From Spongospora subterranea (taxonomy: Eukaryota; Endomyxa; Phytomyxea; Plasmodiophorida; Plasmodiophoridae), in the NCBI GenBank assembly GCA_900404475.1, contig OUQQ01000111.1:673-39886 (forward strand): a DNA stretch of 39,214 bases, written 5' to 3'. Position numbers and translations under genes: made by a program. The notes below the pieces were generated by a model. It was not told where the DNA came from. It searched no databases and saw only the letters and a list, made by a program, of their open reading frames with translations. This document shows, piece by piece, positions 19,380 to 31,584 of this stretch. Position 1 is the stretch's first letter. Each line of letters opens with the position of its first letter.

Positions 19380-22267
19380 CTATATATCATTGTCTCGTTT
19401 TTGCGATTCTTTCGACCTGCTTTCTGTAAGAATTAGTGTCTTAACTTGCTCCGTTTTCTCGGGCAAATGCTCCGATGCGGTTTCAATATCGGCTTTCAAT
19501 CCTTGTAATGCGTCCATCACTTCCAATGGTGTCGCCATATCCATCAGTGCTTTCAGTAAAATTTCTAGCGAGTTATATGGGGCATGGACAATCAACCCAA
19601 CCGGCCGATACAGAGCAAGAATAACAGCAGTAAGCAAAACCGCTTCGCTGCGAGTTTCCGTTGTCAATTGCTGGAGAAGCTGAATTCGCATCGTGAATGC
19701 AAGCTGTTTAGCTCGCTTTCGCTGTATTTCTTTAATCTGAATGTTACACTCTTTGGCGAGGCTTTTTGTCTGACTAAAAAAATCAGGTGCATTGGTTTGT
19801 GCAGATAATTGCTTAAATTGACTTGCAACGCCAAGTGGAACAGAATTTAGCATTTGTTCTCGGTCACTTTGATTAATTGGAGGCTGAACCAAATATGAGC
19901 AAGACTTTGGGAAAAGGTAAACCTGACAATACTTTGCAATCCTCAGCTACCGAGAAATTGTTTAACAAGGCGTGCTGCAGAAGCAATTGGTCGACTATTT
20001 CGGCGCCGATTGTTTGATTTAAATACACATCCAATGATGCGACGTCAATTCCGTTATTTTCCAGCTCACGGTTTGTAGTAGAAAACACCTACCAGAATAA
20101 TTGAATGCTACATTTTCCGAAATGAGATGAACAAACCTGAAAATGCTCCATCAATTCTTGGATGCGCTGACCCCATAACTTTAAAGTTTTTTTCCGAACG
20201 CGCTCTGTGTCAACGCTGGTTTCATCGCTATCGACAATGTGGGGGGAATCTCGAATCTATAATAAAATGTAAACACAAGATCAACCGAGGAAGCAGCCAG
20301 GATACTTTATCATATTGGCTTCTTAGCGAAGGTGCAACGATTTCCACGATTCCCGCAACCAGCATCGATTCCAGATCAGGGAAGAGACCAGACATTGCCT
20401 TAATCACCAAGGTTGTTTCAAGCACCGGCCCTAACAACTGTGTAAGAGCTGATGAAATACACTTGTTGCAAACCCGAACTTGATAATATATTATCAGCTT
20501 CGGCGCGATTCCGACCAGAACGTTTCTTTTTGCCACTGTCATGGTCTTCAACATCAGCAAAAGTTTTTCCTTTTTTCGACTTCTTCACTCCTTTGAAACC
20601 CGCAACGTCGTCAGCCAAAGAAACAGACTAAATTGCGTTAATATACGAAATTGCGAAAATAAAAACCAACCTGTTTCCCTCTTGAATATATGATTGCTGC
20701 TGCTGCTGTAGCTTCCGCTACAATGAAGGGATCAATCGCGCTTGCACATGATCGTAAGAAGGTCGAAGAAACGGCAAAAAACTAGGTCCTTTTCAACGTA
20801 ACGCATGCAGATTTTTGCGAACTCGGATACCTTAGCAACGTAGTGACACCTTTTCGTCTGATCTTTCGTGGACGAGTTGCGCTTTGTGATTGCTTGCTCA
20901 GCAATACTTGATATGTCCGCCGACGACAATAACGATGGCAAAACGGTGCGGATATCTGCCCAGCTCTCGGAAGAAATGGCATCTTTGATAGCATCGTCAG
21001 TCTACACAAAAAACGTCGGTGTAGAATCGACGGCAAATTGAGGGGTAACTTTACAAGTACAAATATAACAGGATGTACAGCAATACGCTGTAAAAGGATG
21101 GCTTCAGGAAACAGCTCAGATATATATACTGAAGGCTTTGAAACACCAAATGCTGTCAATTGACTGAATTCGATAAAACTGTAGCGAATCAGAAAGCGTA
21201 AAGGAGCACAGCAACCCACACGAACTTATTTTGCAAAAACAGTTGCGACAATTTATGCTTCTGAGCGTTCAACCATAAATGTGGTGTGTAGAGACCTGAG
21301 CGAATCAGTCAGATTATGCTTGACGTCTTCCCATAGTATGTACCCAATCCAGACCCTAATAGAGTTCCAGGAAGAGATGAGTCCTTGACCAAAGTTTCTA
21401 GCAACTGAGAAGTAATTTTCTCTTGAAGATTATTGTTTGTTATCAATGTCTGTATTGACACAGGACGAGTACATGCCAAAAGCAAACCCTCGACCTATAA
21501 AAAAATGAGACAACTAATGATCAAAACAGCTGAAATGGCGACTTTGGCATTGTGAGTTCCAATGTAAGAATCTGTATAGAGCTTCTGATTTCGAATATGG
21601 AAAGTAGTGGAAAACCTGGTTCCCAAGGAGGCAAGGCGAGAATCAAGCTCACTTGATAGAAGAGTTACTGGAAGATTGAAATGTTGTGATATTGCGGCAA
21701 CGGTCATCATTCCAGTCTCAAGCACGGCTGGTTCGTGAAATGAAATTAGCATCGATTGCTGTTGTCAAAACAATCAGCATCTTACATTCGGCGACTTCCG
21801 TACAGATTCCGTCAAGATATTGCTTAGACAAGAGGTAGCCATTGACCAAAAACAGTGATGAACTGGCAATGAGCTCATGGCACGACTTTTCCACATTTGA
21901 TAAGTCGACATTGAGGAATTCAGGGACGTCTGTGATGGAAATTCTTCCACCATGCGATCGTACAAGATTCGAAATCTCGCTTTTCAAACGTCCAGGAGTG
22001 ATCAGCTGAAAATAAAAGTTAACCAAATTCACGCCGCTACGAAATTAAAATAAATATCGACTATCGACTTGAACATATCGAATATTTCAGACAAAAATAA
22101 GAGATGATCATTACCTCTTTCCCCGTTGACGAGAACACCACATGGATGCGATCCGTGCTGATCAGCTTCAGGATAATTTCGATGCAGTTCCTTTCCGACA
22201 ATTTCTGGACGATTTCCGCTGTCTGTACTTGTTCGAATTCTGCGAACAACGCTGCGATGTCGTCCAT
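19380..22267 (-). CDS. UFL1: E3 UFM1-protein ligase 1 (UFL1)
   Basis: Scaffold E3 that transfers the ubiquitin-like UFM1 to targets such as ribosomal protein uL24 at the ER. Thirteen exons on the minus strand (22267-22115, 22005-21786, 21727-21543, 21494-21344, 21295-21226, 21178-21055, 21001-20850, 20740-20671, 20627-20516, 20448-20306, 20256-20137, 20088-19951, 19904-19380) give 720 residues; human is 794. The N-terminus TAEIVQKLSERNCIEIILKL and LITPGRLKSEI, then GGRISITDVPEFLNVDLSNV, match the winged-helix repeats that bind UFC1/DDRGK1. A lysine-rich linker (KKSKKGKTF, SGKKKRSG) precedes the C-terminal helical domain ending LILTESRSKE. Start is the ATG at 22267. Two introns are 109 bp and one 67 bp; the junctions at 20516/20448 and 20850/20740 are the least certain. 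Confidence 0.9.
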
Positions 22268-22704
22268 CCCCAATAAACGAACGATCTCCTTGTCAGGTCG
22301 TGTTTACAGGAATGAAACTGAAAGGGGGTCACGCGGTGCTACCTACACGCTGACCAGAGAAAATATATACAGTTTCTTTTACAGTATCGCCTTCAAATGT
22401 TTTAATTGTACCGATGGATATTTGTTGTTGTGCAAGTAAAGTGGTTTTCCTTGACGATATTCCCAGAATTAGGCAAGCAATGAAGGTAATATTTAAGATT
22501 GACTACCTAGGTATTGCTGCTATTACTTTTCCAGCTTGTTCATGCCCGAGATCACTGGTGTGTGATTATGTGTATACACAATCCCACGAGGCCCATCAGC
22601 TCCTCATCTCCGTTATGTACACTCCATTTGCCGTGTAATATTCGGACCTGTACTGTATCTCTGACACAACATCATCAGTCCAGCATTAATTTACGACTTT
22701 GACG
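22268..22704. promoter_or_regulatory. Divergent UFL1/BTAF1 promoter region
   Basis: 437 bp between two divergent start codons. I see no TATA box at a useful distance, no HSE and no repeat. Short open frames here extend into the two genes and are not separate features. Confidence 0.35.
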
Positions 22705-25700
22705 ATGAGCGGCGACCAGACTTCGAGCTCATCGACGCGACTGGACAGGCTCTTCTCTCTCCTGGAAGGTATTTTCACTTTTTTTTTAACATTCCTACTA
22801 TGCTTGTTCGACAATTTTTGGGATTTATCTATCACCGTAATTTGTTGTCTATCTCGTCAGCGTTTTCAACTCATTCTGTGTCGTAGTTGGCAGTAATAGT
22901 TTGACGAGGAAAACCGCTGCTCAACAAATTGGAGACGTACAGAAGTATCATCCGCATGAATTGCAGAATCTCCTTTTCCGGGTGAGTTGTGTGTCTCTGA
23001 CCGCTGTCATCGTGGAAGTTCACCCCTTTCATCTTTAGCTCCGCAAATATCTTCATCATAAATCCTGGGATACTCGAACTGCTGCTGGACAGGCGGTCGA
23101 GTATATCTGCTCTCATGTGAAGCCGTTCTCCCCTAACTGGGATCCGGATATCAAACCCCCAGATCTAGAGATATTCAGAGTTGCTTTGCGCTTTTCGGAT
23201 TTTGAGCTACCTGAAATCATCGCGAAAGGGCAGCACTTGCTCGCCTCTGGAGGAACAGTACGTTATCACAGAATTAAAAATGGCCAGATCGAACTTAGTC
23301 GGATTGGCTTTTCTTGCGATAGGAATTCAATGCGGACGCCGGCTTGGAGTCATTAGATCCTAAGGCTCGCATTGAAATTCAAAAGAAAAGGCTGCTTAAA
23401 AGGCTCGGTTTTGATCAAAAACTTGATTGTGGTGAGTCTTACTAACGCCGACTGGCGACCAATCATTGTTGACTAATTGATCGTAGGGCTTGAAAACCTC
23501 TTCCGAGACGAAGACTTTGAGCTTCAACAAGCAGCCACCGTCAAACAAGAAGACTCGTATTCTTGCTCGCGCATAAACGTATGCTGTATGCTCAATCAAT
23601 TTATAGGTCTAAAAAAACCGCTGGTGACGTTGTTTCTTCGATGGAAAAACTGAGCTCCCGCGAGATCAATCGTTTGAAGCGACTGGAAAAAAAGCAATTG
23701 AAGCAAAAACCTGGTGCAACAGGGACTTCTTCCAAAACTCATACGTCTCAACCACAAACTGGTGGAAAACGGTTTTCATGAGGACTCTCGGCGTTGCTGA
23801 TGGATTTTTTTTTAAAGTGGTTAATGATTCTGTCGTTGATCCTACCCAAATGGTTGATTTGCATACTGAATGGCCGTTTTCTTCCATATCGGAACAGCTT
23901 TTGCATGACTTGTTCGATCCCATATGGGAGGTGAGACATGGTGCAGGGGTAGCGCTTCGGGCCGTACTTCAAGTGTAGTTTTGAAGTAAAAATGTTAATT
24001 TGATACTAACTTATTTGTCGATGCAGTCATGGTCGCTGGAGCGGAATGTCTGTCTTCTCTGCACAATCAGAATCAGACCTTGATCTACAGCATATCGAAT
24101 GGGTTGACGACTGTGCGATCCGTTTGCTTTGTGTATTAGCACTGGATAAATTTTCAGATTACGCCTCCGGGCAGGTACGACATCTTATATACGTGTTTCA
24201 TTCATTTCCGTCAGTCATGTTCTGCGAAGGCGGTTTGTCCTGTACGCGAAACATGCTCACAAGTAATTGGCGTTCTAATGCAGCATGCTCCAGAAACAAC
24301 TGTCATGTTGGTAATGGAGCGTCTTCTTTACCTCTCGGTCTGCCCATAGAAACCAACTTTTTAAATTGTCTAAGCATTTTGATGTATAGATGCGCGAAGA
24401 ATGGGAACTTAGGCATAGTGGGTTTTTGGCCCTCAAATATGTGTTCGCTGTTCGGGGAGACGTCGTCGCCAACCGTTTTGTTGATATCACGCCGGCGTTG
24501 TTGAAAGGATTGAACGATTCGTAAGTGTGTATGGTGTATCCTTTGCCTGGCTCAAATGTCTTTAGGTCCGATGATGTTCGAGCAATCGTTGCTGACTCTT
24601 TGCAGTCCATCATTCACATTGCTGTGACCGCTTCCAATTCTCTTCTTCCTAGCCTTTTGTCGACGCTTTGGAATACGATCACTCATTATGATGATCTATC
24701 GGCTGCCACTGCAAGCGTATTGCAGGCTTTGTATTTTTTTTATTCTTACCCAGAGGTGGGACGTTGATGTTCAGTCTTAACAAATGCCTAACCCTGAATT
24801 CAGACTGTTGCATGTCATCTAGATCTAACTCTTGGGGATTACATTCCTAGGATATGGCCATGTCTTTCTCATAGCACAGTGGCTGTAAGAATGACGGCTC
24901 TACAAACTCTGCTTCAAATAGTAGACGCCTTGCCGGGAAGCGCTTCGTGGTTTACCGAAGAGCTTCAGCGAAGCTGGCTTCTCGCCCAGTTTCAGGTTTC
25001 AGTTTTCTTCATGATAGAGTTGTACTGACGTGCATCATTAATCAGGCTCTGGTTTTCGAAGAGGATCCTACGGCTGTGGAGGCTTCTTTACAACTTTGGC
25101 GATCGCTTGTTGGACTGATCAGTCGCCTATCCCCATCAACTTTGCCGTCCCCCCGCAGTGATGGTTTAATCCATTCCATGGTTTTGCTGGCATGCACTGG
25201 ACCAAACGATGCGGTGGATCCGCAGTTTCTCGATGGTTTTCTTCGATCTGAAGATAATCAGGTATCATGGTTTTTTATTGGGTAATCATCTTCAAGAGTT
25301 ATTATTAATAGGTCGATGCTGACGAACCTCCTGTAAAAAAAGCTAAGCCGTCGCCTGAATCCAGGTTAGAAACGAAATCAGTTTCCATTCCGTTCATACT
25401 CACCATTATCAGTGCAAACGTTCGCGGCAGTACAGCGATGCTACTTCGCGGAGCTACCGCATTGTCGACAACTATCCCGTTCCTATCTCGTGAATCTGTT
25501 CAACGGATTGCTCATTTACTAGAGGAGTTCCGAGCATACACTAGGATTTGCGGATGTGTCATATGGGCTGATTCCGGCTTAAGCACTGCTATTCCACAAA
25601 TTGTGGAGAATCTGGGTATTGGGAACCGGTCCGTCCGTTCGTTCCAGTAAACTGATTTTCGGTCAGGTCCGCTGTCTTACGCGGCGACTAAATTTTCGGA

Positions 25701-28700
25701 ATTTCAATTTTATCATCAGCGTATTTATGCACTGGTCATCGAATTATTAATACTGCTTCCCCTGTAATCTCAAACTACTTCAGGTGCAAGACCTCTGCCT
25801 GAAACAGAAGTTGCCCGTCCCTAATCCATTTTCGATCGAATCGGCTGTTGTTCTGGTCAGTAATGAATGTATAGCGACTGAACCTTCGTTATGTCAAGCT
25901 ATTACTGCTACAAAATGTTAGTTTTTGGTATTCATTTTTGAATGTGGATTTGATTTTCATGTTTAGCTCGCCTTGAAAGCGAGTGTCGCGCTTTGGTTTC
26001 AACCATTCATGCATGCGCAGCTGCTGCGTTTTTATCTTGTCAAGAAGCTTTGCCTGATAAGCTGAACCCCATAATCAAGCCCCTTTTGAAATCTGTTGAG
26101 AACCAACGCCAACCAGAGCTCCAAGAGAGGGCAGCAAAAGCGTTAGGTTTGTCTCTGTATCATCTTCGTCGTTATGAGAATAATTGACGCTGTTTCCTTC
26201 CAGGGGTACTGATTCGCCGGTGCGTTGGTCGAAGTGGCTCCTCTAACACAAAACTGCTTCAAAAGCTTGTTGCAGCTGCCACATTGATTCGCGGAGAGTC
26301 TCCTGTAGTTTTGTTTTCTGATCTCAACTTTGTTAGTTGATTTTTTGTCAGGACGAAAAACGTCTTCTCGAACTTCGCGGTGCCAAACGGACATTGCGGG
26401 CTGTTTGCGAAGCGTGTGGACCGGATCTATTCAAGATGCTCCCATTGACTTTTCAAATGTCATCACAGACGATGTCGGCGTTTATCAGTGATAATATGCA
26501 GCAAAGCGACTGGACCAACGAGCTTAACGAAGTAAATACGATAGTTAGACGGTTTCCGATCACCTCTCTAATTCTTGACGAAGGCGTCCCTCTTTATTGA
26601 GATGCAATTTTTGTCTCTTCTGATTCTTTACGCCGATCGGGGACTTGTATTGTCCGAGCTGTCAAATCTTTTACCATTAGTGACACATTGCCTGAAGCAT
26701 CCCTCCTCTACCATTTTGAATCAGGCGGCCTCTGTAATTACCGATTTCTGCAGGGCCGAACTCGTTGCATCCTTTGAATTTGGTATCTGAATTTGCTTGA
26801 TTAAGTTATCATATCAATCAAATTTTTTCCTTTAGTTTTAAAAGATGTTCTCCCTCGGCTCTCGGTGCAGAAAGATGACGTTGGTCGTGTTGGTGCGAAT
26901 GTATGCATCCATTCATGTATAACCGAACTCGGCATTCTTATTGTCCCGTATCTGGGTTTCCTTATTGGTCCCGTGTTGGCTCAGATGACGGATCCTGTTG
27001 CAAGTAAAGTGTTTGTGGGTTCCGCAGCTGGATAATGTTAATGTTTTTTTTTTCAGAAATTCGAGAAATTGCCAGTTTAAGCTTTGCAGCTGCTGTGCGT
27101 TTAATGCCTTTGGAAGCCGGTGTTGCGGATCCTACCGGAATGAGTTCAGAGGTCAACTAGTGCTTTTTGAGTTGCCATTTATCTTATTGTTGTTTCTCAG
27201 TTCCGTTTGAGAAGAGTACAGCAGCGAGAATTTATTTCGCAACTCTTAGATGGGACCAAAATTGCGGATTACGTAATTCCTGTCAATATTCGGGCAGAAC
27301 TTCGTCGATATCAACAGGAGGGAGTTAATTGGCTTTCTTTCCTACAAAAATTCAATCTCCATGGGTAAATTTTTGCCGGGCGTCATGTAACAGTTTCCTC
27401 CATTCAATCATTTTCAGAATACTATGTGATGACATGGGTCTTGGGAAGACACTTCAAACAGTATGTATACTCGCTTCGTCTGTTTCTGAAAGGAGAAGGT
27501 CAAATCAAGAAGTTTTACCGACATTAGGTTGGCGATCGTTTCGTCCTGTGAGATAGGCAGATGTTTAATGCGATACCTAGTTATATGCCCCTCCACTTTG
27601 ATTCATCATTGGGTTGAGGAAATTGGGAAGTTTTGTGATGCAGCAGATTTGTCGGGTGTCGCTTATGATGGATCCGCGAGCTTGAGGGCGTTAACGAGGA
27701 GCAAAGTTCTATCCAATGTTGGTGATAACGTTGTTGTCATGTCATATCAGGTTATTTGTTTGCGGTAATGCTGGGTTTTACTGGCTAAGTTGCTGTACTT
27801 CTAGGTGTGGCGATCGGATCTGTCGTATCTGAGTAGCGTCAGATGGAATTACTGTGTCCTCGACGAGGGGCATATCATAAAAAATCCAAAGTCTAAATTA
27901 ACTGAAGCGATCAAGCTTGTTCGCGCGAATCATCGGCTTGTTCTTTCCGGTACGCCAATTCAAAACGTAGTCACGGATTTATGGTCAATATTCGATTTCT
28001 TAATGCCAGGATACCTTGGTAAGTATCGAGCGTTTTTGAACGCGAGTTTTCGTTTACAATGTCTCAGGTTCTTCCTCTTATTTCAACTCGAAGTTTTCAA
28101 AACCCATCTCACTTGGGAATTCATCAAAAGCATCCGATAAAGACCAGGAAGCCTCCATCGGTGCGTTGGAAGCGTTGCATAAACAGGTGTTACCGTTTCT
28201 TCTTCGACGAGTAAAAGAAGACGTTCTTAAAGACCTTCCAGAAAAGATAATTCAGGATTATTACTGTGATCTTTCTCCCTTACAGGTCGGTTAGTAAATT
28301 TTTGTCAGTCTAGTTATCCTCATTCGTTCAAAGGTTGAGTTGTATGAGTCGTTTTCCAAGAGCGGCGTGGCCAAAGAAGTTCAAAGTGAACTGTCTTATG
28401 AAGCGGCAAAAGCTAATGATTCAGCAAATCCACAAAGTAGCTATTCACTTGGGTGTATCGCTGTCACACTTAAACATTGTTTGCAGGTGCGAAACATGTT
28501 TTCCAAATCCTACAATATCTTCGAAAACTGGTTACCCATCCAGCGCTTGTCCTTGACCATGACCACCCCGAGTACGAAAGGGTTATGGCTGAATTAAAAC
28601 AGCAAAATCGGTCGATCCACGATATCGGTATTCCGAAGTTGGACTCCTTGATTTATTGGATGTGTCATCTCCTTTTCAGAATTGGCGCCCAAGTTGCTAG

Positions 28701-29520
28701 CACTTCAGCAACTTCTGCTTGACAGCGGAATTGGAGTTGAGCAACCGTCAGCAGTCAGCCAGCATCGGGTGCTGCTCTTTGCGCAGTTGAAATCCGTTCT
28801 TGACATTGTTCAAGAGGATCTATTCAAGCAGCACATGCCTAATATTACATATCTTAGGTAAGATCATTGATCGCATAGTGATGGGTTCTTATCACTTGGA
28901 GTTTCCATAGGCTTGACGGAAGTATGTCACCTGCGGATCGATTTGGTGTCGTCAAACGGTTTAATGCTGATCCAACTATTGACATCCTGCTTTTGACAAC
29001 TCATGTTGGTGGTCTTGGGTTAAATTTAACTGGAGCAGACACGGTGATCTTCTTAGAACACGATTGGAACCCGTCGAAAGACCTCCAGGCAATGGACAGA
29101 GCTCATCGAATTGGGCAAACGAAGGTAATTCTGTTCTCAGCAAATGCCCTTGATTGTCAACTGACATGGTTTCAGGTGGTAAACGTTTACCGGTTAATTA
29201 CACGGCAGACTTTAGAGGAAAAGGTGATGCGTCTGCAAAAGTGGAAGCAGAGTCTTGCAAATACAATCATCACCCAAGACAATTCTTCTTTGAGGTCGTT
29301 GGATACCGATCAGGTTCTGGATTTGATGACTGTTTCCTCGGAACGTGGACAACATCCATCATCAAGGTCCTCAACAACAGAACTAGATGCTCTCGGAAAC
29401 ATTAACACTGGCAAGAAAACTGGCATGAAAGCTATGATCGAAGGCCTTCAAGAAATGTGGGACGAATCGCAATATGAAGAAGAGTATAACCTCAACCAAT
29501 TTATCAAGAAGCTGCAATGA
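22705..29520 (+). CDS. BTAF1: TATA-binding-protein-associated factor BTAF1/Mot1, Snf2-family ATPase
   Basis: Uses ATP to strip TBP from DNA and redistribute it between promoters. I placed 32 exons and 31 introns; lengths sum to 5145 nt, giving 1714 residues (human 1849, yeast 1867). First exon 22705-22768, then 22887-22981; last exons 28911-29124 and 29176-29520. The N-terminus (TRLDRLFSLLE, NSLTRKTAAQQIGDV, HHKSWDTRTAAGQAVEYI) and SISEQLLHDLFDPIWEVRHG are the family's HEAT-repeat TBP-binding region. The ATPase follows, with Walker A DDMGLGKT (near residue 1160), DEGH in YCVLDEGHIIKN, SGTPIQN, then LLLTTHVGGLGLNLTGAD and DRAHRIGQ. The acidic-tail match DEYQ-type end is EYNLNQFIKKLQ. Introns are 40-65 bp except the first (118 bp). 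The exon 24/25 junction (27498/27561) is less certain. Confidence 0.95.
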
Positions 29521-30060
29521 CACCTACGTCTTTTCTAATTTATTGTATAAACCCGAATATCGGATGCGATGTATTCCTCCTCCGCTCGAACGCAATCGGC
29601 TCAAAACTTGAGGGTGGTGCATGCCTACACTAATGGGGTCGTCCGAGCCGGACGGTCGAGCCTAAAGGGTTACCAGTAACGTAAGCCGATCAGTCACGCA
29701 CGCCACCCACGTGACATAACTCATAAGTGCACGTTGTGCCTAAGTGCTACTGGGTTCATGCGTTCGTACCAGAGTGTGGTTTCCGGCACGGTATCATCAG
29801 TGACCGGGTCGGTGTATCATCCATATTTGGCCGCGGCCAATTCGCCCACGACTGTGGCTAGGTCCCGCCCAAGTGTCCGTGAGCCACTCTAGGCACAGTG
29901 GCCAGATACTGTAAGGTCCGAGTGGGTCCCAGTCGCGGCTTAATCCGGTCCACGATCAGTGTCAACGGTTGCGGCCTGCTTCAGTATTGCGTTGGCATTC
30001 ACAATCGGTCCCTGATAATCGGTCACGGAGTCCGCCACGGACACACCCAAGCCCCATCAT
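29521..30060. other. Intergenic region BTAF1-NF-YB
   Basis: 540 bp, more GC-rich than the surroundings. I see no gene, tRNA or repeat array. A short stem, GTCCG-AGC-CGGAC, lies at 29641-29653; it is too small to interpret. Confidence 0.4.
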
Positions 30061-31107
30061 ATGGACGACGAGGCATGTGCCACGCTCATGTCCTTCGCGG
30101 CGGCCGAATCTGGATCGAGGGCGTCACCGCCTTCGCCGCCTCTTGACGACGACGGCTCCATGTTCCCCGTCGCAAAGATATCGGCTATAATGAAGCGGGC
30201 TTTACCTCCGGGTGCGTTTGTGTCCAAGGACGCCAAACGTGCCGTACAAAGGTGTGTCTGTGAGTTCATCTGCTTCCTAACAAGCGAGGCGAGCGATCGG
30301 GGCGGCAAGGCACAGAAGATAATCGAGAGCGAAGACATATTGCACGCGTTTAGGCACCTTGGATTCCATCAATACTCAGATCTTTGTCAATCTTATATGG
30401 GTACGAACTATAACCTCATCAATCGCACCCTACATTTTCAATTCGTTTTTTCCGTTTTTTCTATTTAATATTGCTGAGGTCGAAATATTTATAAAATGTT
30501 GTCGTCAGATCGATATAGGAGCCAATCTATCCAATCAGAGGCGGCGGCGACCTCACCGCGATCTCCATTATCTCGACGACGACCCAGGGCTGCTATGGCG
30601 ATACCGATTCCCATGGACGGGCGTACACGACCCACGCCCGCCACTGCTGTCCTCTCGGCCACCGACGTCTCCGCTCTTGACGAACCGCAACGAAAACTGC
30701 CAAGATGCGACCCTGGTGCCGATATTCACGTGATGAAATCGCTATATCAAGTGTCGATCGAAGTGGCGTCGTCTCTCGTTTATGCCTGGTCATCGCCCAT
30801 ACTTGAGACCGCCTTATTTCTGGCTGCTTCACCGGCTGTGACGCCATTGTCCGGTGGCGAATGCGGTATGAGCCCCATGTTCTTATCACGCCTCCAGAGC
30901 ATGTCCATGATGTCGCCCGCGATGTTGCCCGAACAAGCTTTAGGTTCCGCGATTCAGCCAATGTGGCTATCGTCAGGTCAACCTCAAGGCAACTACAACG
31001 CGCTACAGAATGCGGCTCGTAGAGGCATCACTGTTGAAAATTTCATCTTACAAAACGAGTATCCGTCATCATCGACAATGTCAAACTCATTCACCCCGCC
31101 TACATGA
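30061..31107 (+). CDS. NFYB: Nuclear transcription factor Y subunit B (NF-YB/HAP3)
   Basis: Histone-fold subunit of the CCAAT-binding trimer NF-Y; pairs with NF-YC before NF-YA joins. Two exons, 30061-30400 and 30479-31107, with a 78 bp intron in phase 1, give 322 residues. The histone fold spans about residues 34-113: FPVAKISAIMKRALPPGAFV, KDAKRAVQRCVCEFICFLTS, EASDRGGKAQKI, ESEDILHAFRHLGFHQYSDL. FICFLTSEASDR and the EDIL/LGF pattern favour NF-YB over the related Dr1/NC2-beta. The N-terminal 30 residues are acidic and Ser/Pro-rich. The C-terminal ~205 residues are unusual: a basic Ser/Arg patch (SPLSRRRPRAA), then a hydrophobic and Met/Ser/Pro-rich tail (SMSMMSPAMLPEQA) with no domain I know. 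Animal NF-YB has only a short extension there. Confidence 0.88.
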
Positions 31108-31584
31108 TATATATCATAACCTCACTATTATGCATAGTCATGTTCAGCGCGTTGTATTATATTCTTATGCCGGTTGCGATGGGATTCTCAGATGAGGTGT
31201 CCCCGTTCATCTCATAAAATCTCCCGCCTAAACACGAACGGCGCACATTAATGCTAACACAACCGTCTGCACCTCGTTTATAGTAATCTCCGATTTCCCC
31301 ATATGCAATTCGCCGTTGTCTTAGCGAATTGAGGGTCGATCTATTCTTGTGGAACCTCCTTTTGGTTTTAAGGCATGTCTGTTTATTTAATCGAGATCGT
31401 TTGGCGCTACCCATGCAACTCTGGAACATAGGAGATCGTTACACATAGGGGAGGTCAATCGATAATAGAATCGTTAACAACTGTGAGACAGTGGGGGGGT
31501 GACCGACCCATCACGGCTGGGGCTAGTGCAATTCCAGATAAAAAGGGCCAAACCTCCCGATCGTCAGCAATATCATCCATCGGT
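31108..31584. other. Intergenic region NF-YB to MscS-like gene
   Basis: 477 bp. A minus-strand open frame of 90 codons (31157-31429) has no recognisable motif or homologous pattern and is not called. No repeat or promoter element stands out. Confidence 0.35.

Noticed and set aside
20782..21219. 145-codon minus-strand open frame
   Set aside because: Only its first part (IEFSQLTAFG...) is real UFL1 coding; the rest reads through two introns and then in the wrong frame.
27529..27560. 30 bp intron in BTAF1 between LPTL and the following frame
   Set aside because: A 62 bp intron (27499-27560) also restores the frame and fits the size range of this genome; the junction remains uncertain.
29521..30060. 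Possible tRNA or structured RNA in the GC-rich interval
   Set aside because: No T-loop GGTTCRA motif or cloverleaf could be found; only a 5 bp stem at 29641-29653.
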